Positions 1 to 6,355 of a stretch of DNA of 9,417 nucleotides are shown here, in pieces. The stretch comes from an uncultured Clostridia bacterium (lineage in GTDB: Bacteria; Bacillota; Clostridia; Oscillospirales; Ruminococcaceae), in NCBI GenBank assembly GCA_947385505.1, contig CANDLP010000062.1, positions 1 through 9,417 of the forward strand. Direction: 5' to 3'. How positions within the stretch are numbered: the stretch's first letter is position 1; each line of letters starts with the position of its first letter. Position numbers and translations under genes: made by a program. The notes beneath the pieces are model-generated. The model saw only the letters and a list, made by a program, of their open reading frames with translations, ran no database searches and was not told where the DNA came from.

Positions 1-333
1 TATCTCGTTTTTGTTTTCTTTTCTAAGCATAAGAGAAAACGCCATATTTTCATAAATGGTCATATGGCCGTACAAAGCGTAATTCTGGAACACCATAGCT
101 ATGTCGCGGTCTTTCGGAGGCATCGCAGTAACGTCCTTGCCGTCTATTATGAGTTTTCCTCCCGAAATATCCTCAAGCCCCGCCACCATGCGGAGCGTGG
201 TGGATTTTCCGCAGCCCGAAGGCCCTACGAGAACTATAAGTTCGCCATCGTTCACGTCAAGATTAAAGTCAAAAACCGCCTGTACCTTGTTGTCGTATAT
301 TTTGTCAAGATGCTGTAATTTCAAACTGCTCAT
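1..333 (-). CDS. ugpC: Sugar ABC transporter ATPase, UgpC/MsmX type (partial: N-terminal 111 codons)
   Basis: This is the nucleotide-binding subunit that would power a carbohydrate importer by hydrolysing ATP at the inner face of the membrane. The translated 111 residues hold the Walker A motif GPSGCGKST at residues 37-45 and the Q-loop MVFQNYAL with Gln83. They are followed by [10 protein letters not shown], a stretch typical of the UgpC/MalK/MsmX group. The signature motif, Walker B and C-terminal regulatory domain lie beyond the left edge. The ATG at 333 gives the family's usual N-terminus ([16 protein letters not shown]). Its purine-rich site AGGAAGGG sits 13 bases upstream, which is rather far. 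It is the last visible gene of the minus-strand cluster, 98 bases after the 168-residue membrane protein. Residue 89 is Gly where most relatives have Pro (YPHMT). UgpC is a family label; sugar specificity cannot be read from an ATPase. Confidence 0.93.
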   Translation of the reverse strand, partial: MSSLKLQHLDKIYDNKVQAVFDFNLDVNDGELIVLVGPSGCGKSTTLRMVAGLEDISGGKLIIDGKDVTAMPPKDRDIAMVFQNYALYGHMTIYENMAFSLMLRKENKNEI

Positions 334-365
334 CTTTATAATCAATCCCTTCCTGCGGAGAACAA

Positions 366-383
366 CCTGCGCGGCCGCGCAGG
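366..383. repeat. Perfect 18-bp palindrome before the ATPase gene
   Basis: CCTGCGCGGCCGCGCAGG equals its own reverse complement. It sits in the 98-base gap between the 168-residue membrane protein and the ATPase. In minus-strand RNA it could fold into a GC-only stem, but no U-tract follows, so it does not look like an intrinsic terminator. The complement of its CCTGCG arm recurs eight bases downstream in the message, at 352-358 next to the ATPase ribosome site. An alternative fold that masks that site is therefore possible. It could equally be a protein-binding site. Confidence 0.5.
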
Positions 384-431
384 ATACGGGTCAAAAGCAT
401 TTTCTGCCCGATTCGCTCCGGTTGCTTTATA

Positions 432-938
432 TTATTGCTGTGCGGATATGTTCTTTCTGTCAAGCTCAGCCTGATAGGCAGCAAGCGTGCGGGTTTTAAA
501 GAATGCAATTATTCCCGCAATGATACAAAGCGCCGCAGACGCGATAAGATAAACGCATATGCGTGTAAATTGTCCGCTTCCCATTACCACCTCTTCCTCG
601 CCGCTTAAGGTAACGGTTGCCTGCGCGGCGTCCATAGGCAGAATAAAGATACGTATTATCTGTCCCAGTCCCAGAAGCACAAGGACATAGGAATAATTCA
701 GCTTATAGCTTTTTACGCCCTCGGAGGACAAAAACGCAATAAGCATGAACAAAAGGTTATAAACAACGGAAATTCCTATCATATACTGATAATAATAGGA
801 TCCTACGTCGGATTTATAGATACAGACAAAGTAAAGCGCGTTAAAAACTATCGCCAGCAGAGTAAGCGAAGAGGAAAGCTTGTTTTTGGTAAAACGAAGC
901 CTGTCTTTTTTTATGAGAGCGTCGTTGTTAACGGTCAT
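432..938 (-). CDS. Unknown four-helix membrane protein (168 aa), second of a pair
   Basis: I do not recognise this protein. It has a basic N-terminus (KKDRLRFTKNK), then four likely membrane helices near residues 24-41, 52-70, 81-100 and 126-147. The polar loop at 101-125 contains an EEE run, and the C-terminal tail is cytoplasmic and charged. By the positive-inside rule both ends face the cytoplasm and the acidic loop faces outward. The start ATG at 938 overlaps the stop of the upstream gene (ATGA), and an AAAGGAG site lies 8 bases upstream inside that gene, so translation is probably coupled. Its position between a solute-binding lipoprotein and an ATPase suggests a role with the importer. 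Possibilities include an accessory membrane subunit, a lipoprotein partner or a sensor, but no motif decides between them. It ends in TAA. Confidence 0.85.
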   Translation of the reverse strand: MTVNNDALIKKDRLRFTKNKLSSSLTLLAIVFNALYFVCIYKSDVGSYYYQYMIGISVVYNLLFMLIAFLSSEGVKSYKLNYSYVLVLLGLGQIIRIFILPMDAAQATVTLSGEEEVVMGSGQFTRICVYLIASAALCIIAGIIAFFKTRTLAAYQAELDRKNISAQQ

Positions 939-1525
939 GCTTTCATCTCCTTTCCTGTGCCGATAAGACGTTTTTCTTCCTTCATCATGAGTATTTTCAG
1001 AATCAGATTGACAATAAGCAGTACGGTAACCAAAAAAAGAAGCCCAAATACAAAATATGATACGTCAAACCAGAAGGTGGAATCGGTATAATAGGTTTTC
1101 CAAAGCTCAGAGTGCTCTTTAAGAGCGGCAAAGTCTATCTGGAGATACTGAACCTTATAAGCCGATATTTCGGAAAGCGACCATACGGATACCGCAGTAT
1201 TGCACACCGTGGAAAGCACTACCGCAATATAATTGCCTATGTAATACTTCCTGCGGGAATGTGTGTTGGTCAGGAATAAGACCAAAGTAACGAGAATAAG
1301 CCCTATGGATATCTTGGTAAAGGTTGAGTTAAAGGGCTGCATTTCGTAATAGATCGACGATCCCGCCACAGTTGATTCAGTATAATCATCGGGGTTTCTC
1401 ATGGTAGAGTACAGACTGTCATACAAGTCGGTCATAATGCCGAGCGAGTATATAAATACCAAAACTGCCGCAGCCAACATCGCAAAGCAGACTATTTTCT
1501 GAAATGTTAATTGTTTCTTATACAT
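935..1525 (-). CDS. Unknown four-helix membrane protein (196 aa), first of a pair
   Basis: I do not recognise this protein. Four likely membrane helices lie near residues 11-31, 69-87, 96-117 and 155-181. Two outward loops, at 32-68 and 118-154, are rich in Tyr, Ser and acidic residues. The C-terminal tail is cytoplasmic and strongly charged (KEEKRLIGTGKEMKA). The topology resembles that of its downstream partner, although I see no clear sequence similarity between them. The ATG at 1525 is preceded by GGAAGAGG with a 6-base spacing, a good ribosome site. The gene follows a 316-base spacer after the lipoprotein gene and overlaps the next gene by four bases. It therefore starts a two-gene translational unit within, or just after, the transporter cluster. 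A channel-forming permease role is unlikely because the EAA loop of importers is missing. Confidence 0.85.
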   Translation of the reverse strand: MYKKQLTFQKIVCFAMLAAAVLVFIYSLGIMTDLYDSLYSTMRNPDDYTESTVAGSSIYYEMQPFNSTFTKISIGLILVTLVLFLTNTHSRRKYYIGNYIAVVLSTVCNTAVSVWSLSEISAYKVQYLQIDFAALKEHSELWKTYYTDSTFWFDVSYFVFGLLFLVTVLLIVNLILKILMMKEEKRLIGTGKEMKA

Positions 1526-1841
1526 AAAAGCCCTCTTCCTTTATGTTACGTTCCTTAGGAATAACATAATATCTCAGGATTTAATTGCGCATAAATTATT
1601 CAAGAGTCAATCGGGAAAGAAATAACTCCGTTAAATGCCGTTTAGGCGGGTAGATCGGTCTTCAAGGGAGAACCTTCTCGGCTCGGCCCGACGAAAAAGC
1701 GGTATTTTTCGCCCGGCCGAACCGAGGATAAATCCTCGGTTGAAGCCTTAATATTTGAAAAATCAAATTTAAGTTAAAAGTTAATCCCACAGCGCATTTT
1801 TATTTACATAAATTTTACAGCGCTTCGGAGAATTCCGGCAA
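1526..1841. other. 316-bp spacer between the lipoprotein gene and the unknown membrane pair
   Basis: No gene is supported here. The spacer holds the ribosome site of the 196-residue protein at its left end and a strongly structured element at 1658-1747, listed separately. The flanks (1560-1657 and 1748-1841) are AT-rich. I could not find a promoter of convincing quality for the downstream gene; the best minus-strand -10-like hexamer (TATTAT) lacks a matching -35. No clear U-tract terminator follows the lipoprotein stop, so co-transcription with regulated processing remains possible. Confidence 0.6.
1658..1747 (-). other. Structured RNA element with mutually exclusive hairpins
   Basis: Two hairpins share one segment. 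Hairpin A pairs 1733-1741 with 1720-1728: a perfect 9-bp stem, AACCGAGGA/TCCTCGGTT, with a TTTA loop as read on the minus strand. Hairpin B pairs 1705-1726 with 1677-1698: 22 positions around a 6-base loop, with 19 Watson-Crick pairs, one mismatch and two positions (1691/1712 and 1682/1721). Those two are G-U wobbles in minus-strand RNA but A-C mismatches in plus-strand RNA. An outer CTTCAA/TTGAAG pairing (1740-1745 with 1660-1665) could close the whole. Because A and B both need 1720-1726, they compete. No U-tract follows B. It may be an mRNA stabiliser or processing site below the lipoprotein gene, an attenuator-like switch, or a dispersed intergenic repeat. Confidence 0.55.
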
Positions 1842-4070
1842 TCAGCCGTTCATCTCGTTGTAGTAGGTCACAAGTCTCTGCCAAGCGTCCTGCTTGAGAG
1901 CAAGATACTGAGCGCCGCTCCAAGTATCGCTTACGGTGGTTATAGTCTCTTCGGCGGAAGAAGTGCCTTCGCCGGAGTAGCCGCCGCAGATAATGTTAAC
2001 GAAGAGGTTCTCGCCGTCCTTGTTCTGACCGAACTTACCCTTGGAGCCAAGCTCTGTGAATGTACCGATCATATCATTTTCGGTCTTTGTGTTGGGCAGT
2101 ACGGTAGGAACGGAGGTATACCATGCGTTTTCGGTAAGCGCCAGCTCGGGATGCTTGATAGTGCCTAAGCCGATAGCGGTGGAGATATAGCCTGCGCCTT
2201 CTCTGCCGGCTTCGGAGGTGCACTGGTACTCAAACGCCTGGCTCTTTACGAAGCTGAGAGTAGAGCCCAAGTATTTACGCGCATAGTTGGTATAGTTGCC
2301 GCTTGCCTTTTCCCAAAGCTCATCATAGGTAGCCTGAGCGATCATGGGCATATCAACGCCGTTGAACTTAAATGTCATGTAATTGCCGTCAGCGTCGGTC
2401 ATAATGAAAGCGTCGGGACCGTAGGACATAAGAATCTGTCCTTCGGGGCTGTAAGCATAGTCGATAAGGGACAGAGCAGCGTTAAGCTTGTTGGTATCAT
2501 CGCCTACGCCTGCCTTGGAGATTCCCCAACCGTCGGTCTTAACGGAACGCCAGGACTCGGTAAATCTCATAAACACACCGTCCTCAGAGGTACCGTCGAA
2601 CCAGTGAGCAACGGGCACCATAGCCGCCATATACTTCTCGCCGTCTTCCTTCTGAAGCTTGGTTTCGTTAAGTACGGTCTGGGTCTGGTTATAGTCATAG
2701 TGCATAAAGCCCATGTCATTTTCCAGCATTGTGGAGGAGCTTTCCTTGGAGCTGTCGAGGAAGGACTTGGAGATAAGGCCTTCTTCCGCCATAGCGTGCA
2801 TTCTGTCCATAGCGGCGTATGCTTCGGGCTCCTGACGGGCGTCATGAAGCTTGTTGTCATTGCCTACATAGAGGTAATCGGATCTGGATTCAAGACCGCG
2901 AACGCCGAAGAGAGAACCGGCGAAACGGAACATATCAACTCTTCTCTGGTTGTTGTCGTCTTCACGGGAGAAAAGACCCTGAATGCTGTCTGTGCCGTTA
3001 AGAGTCTGAGGGTTAGCCACTACGCAGCGAAGGAGAGCAACAAGCTCATCGGCGTCCCAAGCGGCATTCTGACCAACGAACAGATTGGAACGGGTAGAAC
3101 CGTAGTATCCGTTGTAAGTCTCGTCAATATATGTACGGAGCATATTTACGGCGTCAACACCGCTCATAGCGCCCGCTTCGTTCATCTTGGCGATAATGTT
3201 TCCGCCCTTGTCGTAATCCTTGGTAACGGTCTCGGTACCGCTGCCGTCAAGCTTAACGGTCTCAATGTCAACCTTGCCGCTTGTAGGCATATAAGGCTGA
3301 TATACGGGAGCGGCTGTGGTGTTGCTGGCGTCGGCGGCAAAAGCTCCGTCGCCGTCAAGCAGCTTGGCTACCCAGTCAACTCTCATAAGAGGCATACGCT
3401 CTATATCGTTTACACCGTCGAAGTAAGGGGAGAAGTAAATAGCGCCCTTAGTATCGCCGGAAGTGGAACCGGTAATGGAGAGACGAACGATGGGGTTCTG
3501 ATCAAGATAAGCCTTGAAGTTGGGCATGCTGTCCAAATAATCGGCAATGTTGACGAGAGCGCCCGCAGTACCGTTCTCGGTAAGCAGGGAAGCCGTACCG
3601 CTGACCATATCAACCTGATCCAGCTGAGCCTGCCAGTACTCAAACTCCTTGGTGGAGTTGTTGCCCTGGTACTTATCCTCAAAGGTGATGTTCAGTCTGT
3701 TCTGAACCTCTACCCATGTAGGCTTCAGGTCTCCGGTGTGATAGGTGTTGCCGTCCGCAAGCTGGATCCCTTCGCCGGCAATCTCGGCGTCAAAGCTGAG
3801 TCCGGTATCCTTGCTGTTATAACCGGTAGCCATGCGGAGCGTAGTGCCTGCGTCATACGCAAGAGCGGAAGCGGGAGTGTTGCTTTCGGCGGCGGTGGTG
3901 GTATCGCTGCCGGAATTGTTTGCAGCGGCGGTAGTTGTGGCCGCCGAAGTGGTTGTACCCGCTGTTGTGGTTGAATTATCATCGGTGCCGCTCGGACCGC
4001 ACGCCGTAAGAAGCGTAGATGCAGCCAAAGAAACGGCAATCAATGAAGACGTGATTCTTAACTTTCTCAT
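1842..4070 (-). CDS. Extracellular oligosaccharide-binding lipoprotein of the ABC importer (742 aa)
   Basis: This is the substrate-capturing subunit, anchored on the outer face of the membrane. Residues 1-24 form a lipoprotein signal (MRKLRITSS, hydrophobic core, then LTAC) with Cys24 as the lipidated residue. A Ser/Thr/Ala-rich flexible tether runs to about residue 70. The mature domain carries family-1 binding-protein signs, including GWGISKAG near 514 and the C-lobe helix LSLIDYAYSPEGQILMSYG at 533-551. I placed the start at 4070 rather than an upstream in-frame ATG at 4205 for two reasons: it gives the complete signal peptide, and AAAGGAGG stands 5 bases before it. The upstream start would also fall in a promoter -35 box. 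At 742 residues it is much longer than the roughly 430-560 usual for this family. The extra length seems to be between about residues 235 and 380. It lies directly behind both permease genes. The ligand is inferred from context to be pectin oligomers. It stops with TGA. Confidence 0.93.
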   Translation of the reverse strand: MRKLRITSSLIAVSLAASTLLTACGPSGTDDNSTTTAGTTTSAATTTAAANNSGSDTTTAAESNTPASALAYDAGTTLRMATGYNSKDTGLSFDAEIAGEGIQLADGNTYHTGDLKPTWVEVQNRLNITFEDKYQGNNSTKEFEYWQAQLDQVDMVSGTASLLTENGTAGALVNIADYLDSMPNFKAYLDQNPIVRLSITGSTSGDTKGAIYFSPYFDGVNDIERMPLMRVDWVAKLLDGDGAFAADASNTTAAPVYQPYMPTSGKVDIETVKLDGSGTETVTKDYDKGGNIIAKMNEAGAMSGVDAVNMLRTYIDETYNGYYGSTRSNLFVGQNAAWDADELVALLRCVVANPQTLNGTDSIQGLFSREDDNNQRRVDMFRFAGSLFGVRGLESRSDYLYVGNDNKLHDARQEPEAYAAMDRMHAMAEEGLISKSFLDSSKESSSTMLENDMGFMHYDYNQTQTVLNETKLQKEDGEKYMAAMVPVAHWFDGTSEDGVFMRFTESWRSVKTDGWGISKAGVGDDTNKLNAALSLIDYAYSPEGQILMSYGPDAFIMTDADGNYMTFKFNGVDMPMIAQATYDELWEKASGNYTNYARKYLGSTLSFVKSQAFEYQCTSEAGREGAGYISTAIGLGTIKHPELALTENAWYTSVPTVLPNTKTENDMIGTFTELGSKGKFGQNKDGENLFVNIICGGYSGEGTSSAEETITTVSDTWSGAQYLALKQDAWQRLVTYYNEMNG

Positions 4071-4111
4071 TTCTTCCTCCTTTAAGGATAAATGCTTTTC
4101 TGATTTTGATA

Positions 4112-4168
4112 ATGCCGCGTAAATTTCTCTTTTCCGCCGGCTTCCCTGCCATGCGTATTTTGCGGCAC
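4112..4168 (-). promoter_or_regulatory. Possible 5'-leader stem of the lipoprotein mRNA
   Basis: A message starting near 4170 would have a leader of about 100 bases. In it, GTGCCGC (4168-4162) can pair with GCGGCAT (4118-4112), giving six Watson-Crick pairs and one G-U pair around a purine-rich interior. The stem begins only a couple of bases from the predicted transcript end and leaves the AAAGGAGG ribosome site free. Its likeliest role is protecting the 5' end of a highly expressed binding-protein message. This is weak, from visual pairing only. Confidence 0.3.
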
Positions 4169-4176
4169 TACCTCTT

Positions 4177-4205
4177 TTTATATCGATCGCGTTTGCGATT
4201 GACAA
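4177..4205 (-). promoter_or_regulatory. Internal sigma-A promoter for the lipoprotein gene with an inverted repeat in its spacer
   Basis: Read on the minus strand, TTGTCA (4205-4200) and TATAAA (4182-4177) are separated by exactly 17 bases, each one mismatch from consensus. Transcription would start near 4170, about 100 bases before the lipoprotein ATG and after the second permease stop at 4216. The spacer contains ATCGC-AAAC-GCGAT (4199-4186), a 5+4+5 inverted repeat between the -35 and -10 boxes, which is an ideal place for a repressor. The arrangement would let the binding protein be made in excess of the permeases, as importers of this class need. The repressor is unknown; the repeat does not match the full catabolite (cre) consensus. 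Confidence 0.65.
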
Positions 4206-4215
4206 CTTTGGTTTT

Positions 4216-5106
4216 TTATTCCTTTACGCCGCCAACATTTACGCCCTTGGCAAAGTATTTCTGGATAAAGGGATAAATAATTAAAATGGGAACAATCGAG
4301 CAGACGATAAGAGCATAGATCATTGAATCCGAAGCATACACCTCGTTCCACGCGGCCATCTGTTCGGGATCGGTATACTGTTCCAGCTTAAGTCTTATAA
4401 AGACCTGAAGCGGATGCTCGTTGGAGTTGGAAATCATCTGCCTTGCCCAGAAATATCCGTTCCAACGGGAGATTCCGAAGAACAGAGCTACCGTTGCGAT
4501 TATTGATTTGCTCATAGGTATGTACACGCGCCAGAGAACCTGCATTTCCGTGGCTCCGTCGACTATCGCCGCCTCCTCTATTTCGGAGGGAACTCCCTCG
4601 AAGGAGTTTCGCAGAAGTATAATGTTCATCGCCGCCATACCCATTGCAATAACTACAAGCCACTTGTCGTCCATAATGCCCACAGCGTTGAACACACGCT
4701 TTGTGTCCAGATAGTTCAGGTACTGAGGTACAAGCCCCGCGCTGAACCACATGGTGAATACAAGAAAGAAGTTAAAGCCCTTTCGGAACAAAAGACGTTT
4801 TTTGGAAAGAGCATAAGCTCCGAAAATTGATGTGAACAAAGCCCAGATGGTTCCGTAGAAGGTTATAAACAAAGTGTTGGTGTAAGCGTTCCAGAACATA
4901 TTGTCGTTAAACATTCTTGAAAACGCGTCAAACTGGATATCCTTCGGGAATAAGATCAGCTCGTTGTACTCCACCGCGTGTCTTCCGCTTATGGAAGCGG
5001 AGATTGCATAAAGAAAGGGATACAGGCAGCAGACCGCAAATATTGTAAGCAGCGTATAGCTTATAATTTTGAATATAAGCTCGGAAATTTCGAGTTTTCT
5101 TTTCAT
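4216..5106 (-). CDS. Carbohydrate ABC importer permease, LplC/YtcP type (296 aa)
   Basis: This is the second of the two membrane channel subunits. It carries six likely membrane helices, beginning with residues 13-37. The cytoplasmic EAA loop, which docks on the ATPase, is visible at residues 178-197 (EAAIVDGATE then YIPMS). The C-terminus QKYFAKGVNVGGVKE is characteristic of the LplC/YtcP subgroup of MalG-like permeases. The length matches the family. The ATG at 5106 gives the standard N-terminus, although the AAAGGAG site is about 13 bases upstream, longer than ideal. It starts 24 bases after the LplB-type gene, so the two permeases are certainly co-transcribed. It is followed by a 145-base gap holding the lipoprotein promoter. 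The subgroup transports oligosaccharides including unsaturated galacturonides; the exact substrate here is inferred. Confidence 0.95.
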   Translation of the reverse strand: MKRKLEISELIFKIISYTLLTIFAVCCLYPFLYAISASISGRHAVEYNELILFPKDIQFDAFSRMFNDNMFWNAYTNTLFITFYGTIWALFTSIFGAYALSKKRLLFRKGFNFFLVFTMWFSAGLVPQYLNYLDTKRVFNAVGIMDDKWLVVIAMGMAAMNIILLRNSFEGVPSEIEEAAIVDGATEMQVLWRVYIPMSKSIIATVALFFGISRWNGYFWARQMISNSNEHPLQVFIRLKLEQYTDPEQMAAWNEVYASDSMIYALIVCSIVPILIIYPFIQKYFAKGVNVGGVKE

Positions 5107-5130
5107 AATAAACCGCTAACTCCTTTATCC

Positions 5131-6183
5131 TTAATACAGCGACACGTCGGACGCCTTGCGCGATATTGTATTTGCGCCGATAACCAGCAGCATTCCTATT
5201 ACGTTGTTCATCATTTCCGCGGCGGAAGCCAGCCCCTTCATGGTGCCCGCTATACCGTAGCGGTTCGCAAAGGTGGAAACAACGTCCGCGGTAACGTATG
5301 TATTGGGGTTATAGAGAAGCAGGACTTTTTCATAGCCAATATTCAGCAGAGAACCAATCCTGGTTATAAGCATAATTACTATGGTAGACAGTATACAAGG
5401 CAAAACCACGTACCTCATCTGTGACATCTTTCCCGCGCCGTCTATCTGCGCGGCCTCGTAGCTGGTGGGCGATATGGCGATTATCGCCGCAAAGAATACT
5501 ATACTGTCGTAGCCCGCGCCCTCCCAGATACCGCTTATCTGATAGATTGCCCTGAAAAAGCTCGGATCGTTCATAAGACCCGCGTAGGCCGTTTCCTCGC
5601 TTATTGCTCCCAGTTGAACAAGAAGCTGGGAAAGTATGCCCGTACCGGAGGTGAGAGAACCTTGTTTAACCAGCATCATAACAAGGGAAGTCATAACTAC
5701 CGTTGACATAAATTTGGGCAGATAGGTCATTACCTGATAAGTGCTGCGCAGAATGTTGGAGCGGATCTCGTTGAAAAACAGCGCAATAATGATAGGCATC
5801 GGGAAGCCGAAGCAAAGCCCGTAGAAGCTGAGCAGGAAAGTATTGCGGAAAGCTCTCCAGAATTCGGTGGTAAGCGTTCCGGTACCTACCAGCAGCTGCT
5901 TGAAATAGGAAAAGCCCGAATAGAATTGTTCCGCAACCGGCTTTACGTCATCGGTAACCTTAAAGCATCCCAACAGCTCGTACATCGGGAAGTAACGCCA
6001 CAAAAGAAATACCAGCAGCATAGGCACAAGCATAAGGTAAAGCCGCCAGTCCTTCAGCACCGTTTTCAGAACGTTCAGCCAGTGATGCTTTTCAACATCG
6101 TCGCGTACAACCTGTTCCGGATTTTCGATGTAAGTTCCGCTTTCTTCATCGAAAATCAGATAATCGGCAGCGTTCAGTTGCAT
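5131..6183 (-). CDS. Carbohydrate ABC importer permease, LplB type (350 aa)
   Basis: This is the first membrane channel subunit and the first gene of the transporter cluster. The EAA loop lies at residues 242-262 (YEAAQIDGAGKMSQ, then LP). It is followed by the subgroup hallmark of a conserved loop, NIGYEKVLLLYNPNTY at 281-296, and the C-terminus SRKASDVSLY that closes LplB-like permeases. Six core helices start near residue 47. The first 45 residues form an acidic, soluble cytoplasmic extension (YLIFDEESGTYIENPEQVV and onward) that is longer than in typical LplB relatives of about 300-320 residues. The ATG at 6183 is well supported by AGGAGG 9 bases upstream. No convincing promoter is seen between it and the gene to the right; the 172-base spacer contains two hairpins instead. 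Confidence 0.95.
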   Translation of the reverse strand: MQLNAADYLIFDEESGTYIENPEQVVRDDVEKHHWLNVLKTVLKDWRLYLMLVPMLLVFLLWRYFPMYELLGCFKVTDDVKPVAEQFYSGFSYFKQLLVGTGTLTTEFWRAFRNTFLLSFYGLCFGFPMPIIIALFFNEIRSNILRSTYQVMTYLPKFMSTVVMTSLVMMLVKQGSLTSGTGILSQLLVQLGAISEETAYAGLMNDPSFFRAIYQISGIWEGAGYDSIVFFAAIIAISPTSYEAAQIDGAGKMSQMRYVVLPCILSTIVIMLITRIGSLLNIGYEKVLLLYNPNTYVTADVVSTFANRYGIAGTMKGLASAAEMMNNVIGMLLVIGANTISRKASDVSLY

Positions 6184-6273
6184 CTTTAAAATCCTCCTGA
6201 AATAATATTTTCATAAATTAAATTCAATAAAACGCAAAAACCTATCGCATCTGCTGTAATAGATTGTTTTTAT

Positions 6274-6305
6274 GATTGATTGAGGATAAATATCCTCAAT
6301 CAATC
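6274..6305. repeat. Near-perfect inverted repeat (hairpin, 14-bp stem)
   Basis: GATTGATTGAGGAT (6274-6287) pairs completely with ATCCTCAATCAATC (6292-6305) around a four-base AAAT loop. It lies in the spacer between the S-component-like gene and the LplB-type gene and directly abuts a second palindrome. The core GAGGATAAAT followed by CCTC is shared with hairpin A at 1720-1741. No U-tract follows it on either strand, so it is not a canonical terminator. It may slow or stop transcripts arriving from 6356, or mark a dispersed repeat family. Confidence 0.55.
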
Positions 6306-6327
6306 GCTTATGGGCATGCCCATAAGC
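6306..6327. repeat. Perfect 22-bp palindrome
   Basis: GCTTATGGGCA is followed at once by its own reverse complement, giving perfect two-fold symmetry centred between 6316 and 6317. As RNA it makes a 9-bp stem with a CATG loop. It touches the hairpin at 6274-6305 without a gap. Its right arm can alternatively pair with GCTTAT at 6336-6341 (ATAAGC at 6322-6327), so competing folds exist. The position just after the stop of the S-component-like gene (6356) fits a transcript 3' end. The perfect DNA symmetry would also suit a dimeric regulator. Confidence 0.55.
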
Positions 6328-6355
6328 AAATTTCGGCTTATAAAACTTTTCCGGC

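Noticed and set aside
2604..3974. Long plus-strand open frame (456 codons) opposite the lipoprotein gene
   Set aside because: It lies wholly antisense to a clearly real gene, lacks a ribosome site and any recognisable domain, and its composition is explained by the codon pattern of the opposite strand.
4071..4205. Upstream in-frame ATG extending the lipoprotein by 45 residues
   Set aside because: It would bury the lipoprotein signal peptide inside the protein, lacks a ribosome site, and overlaps the -35 box of the promoter. The internal ATG at 4070 has AAAGGAGG at ideal distance.
6274..6327. Hairpins as a canonical intrinsic terminator
   Set aside because: Neither hairpin is followed by a U-tract on either strand, so only a non-canonical end or repeat is supported.
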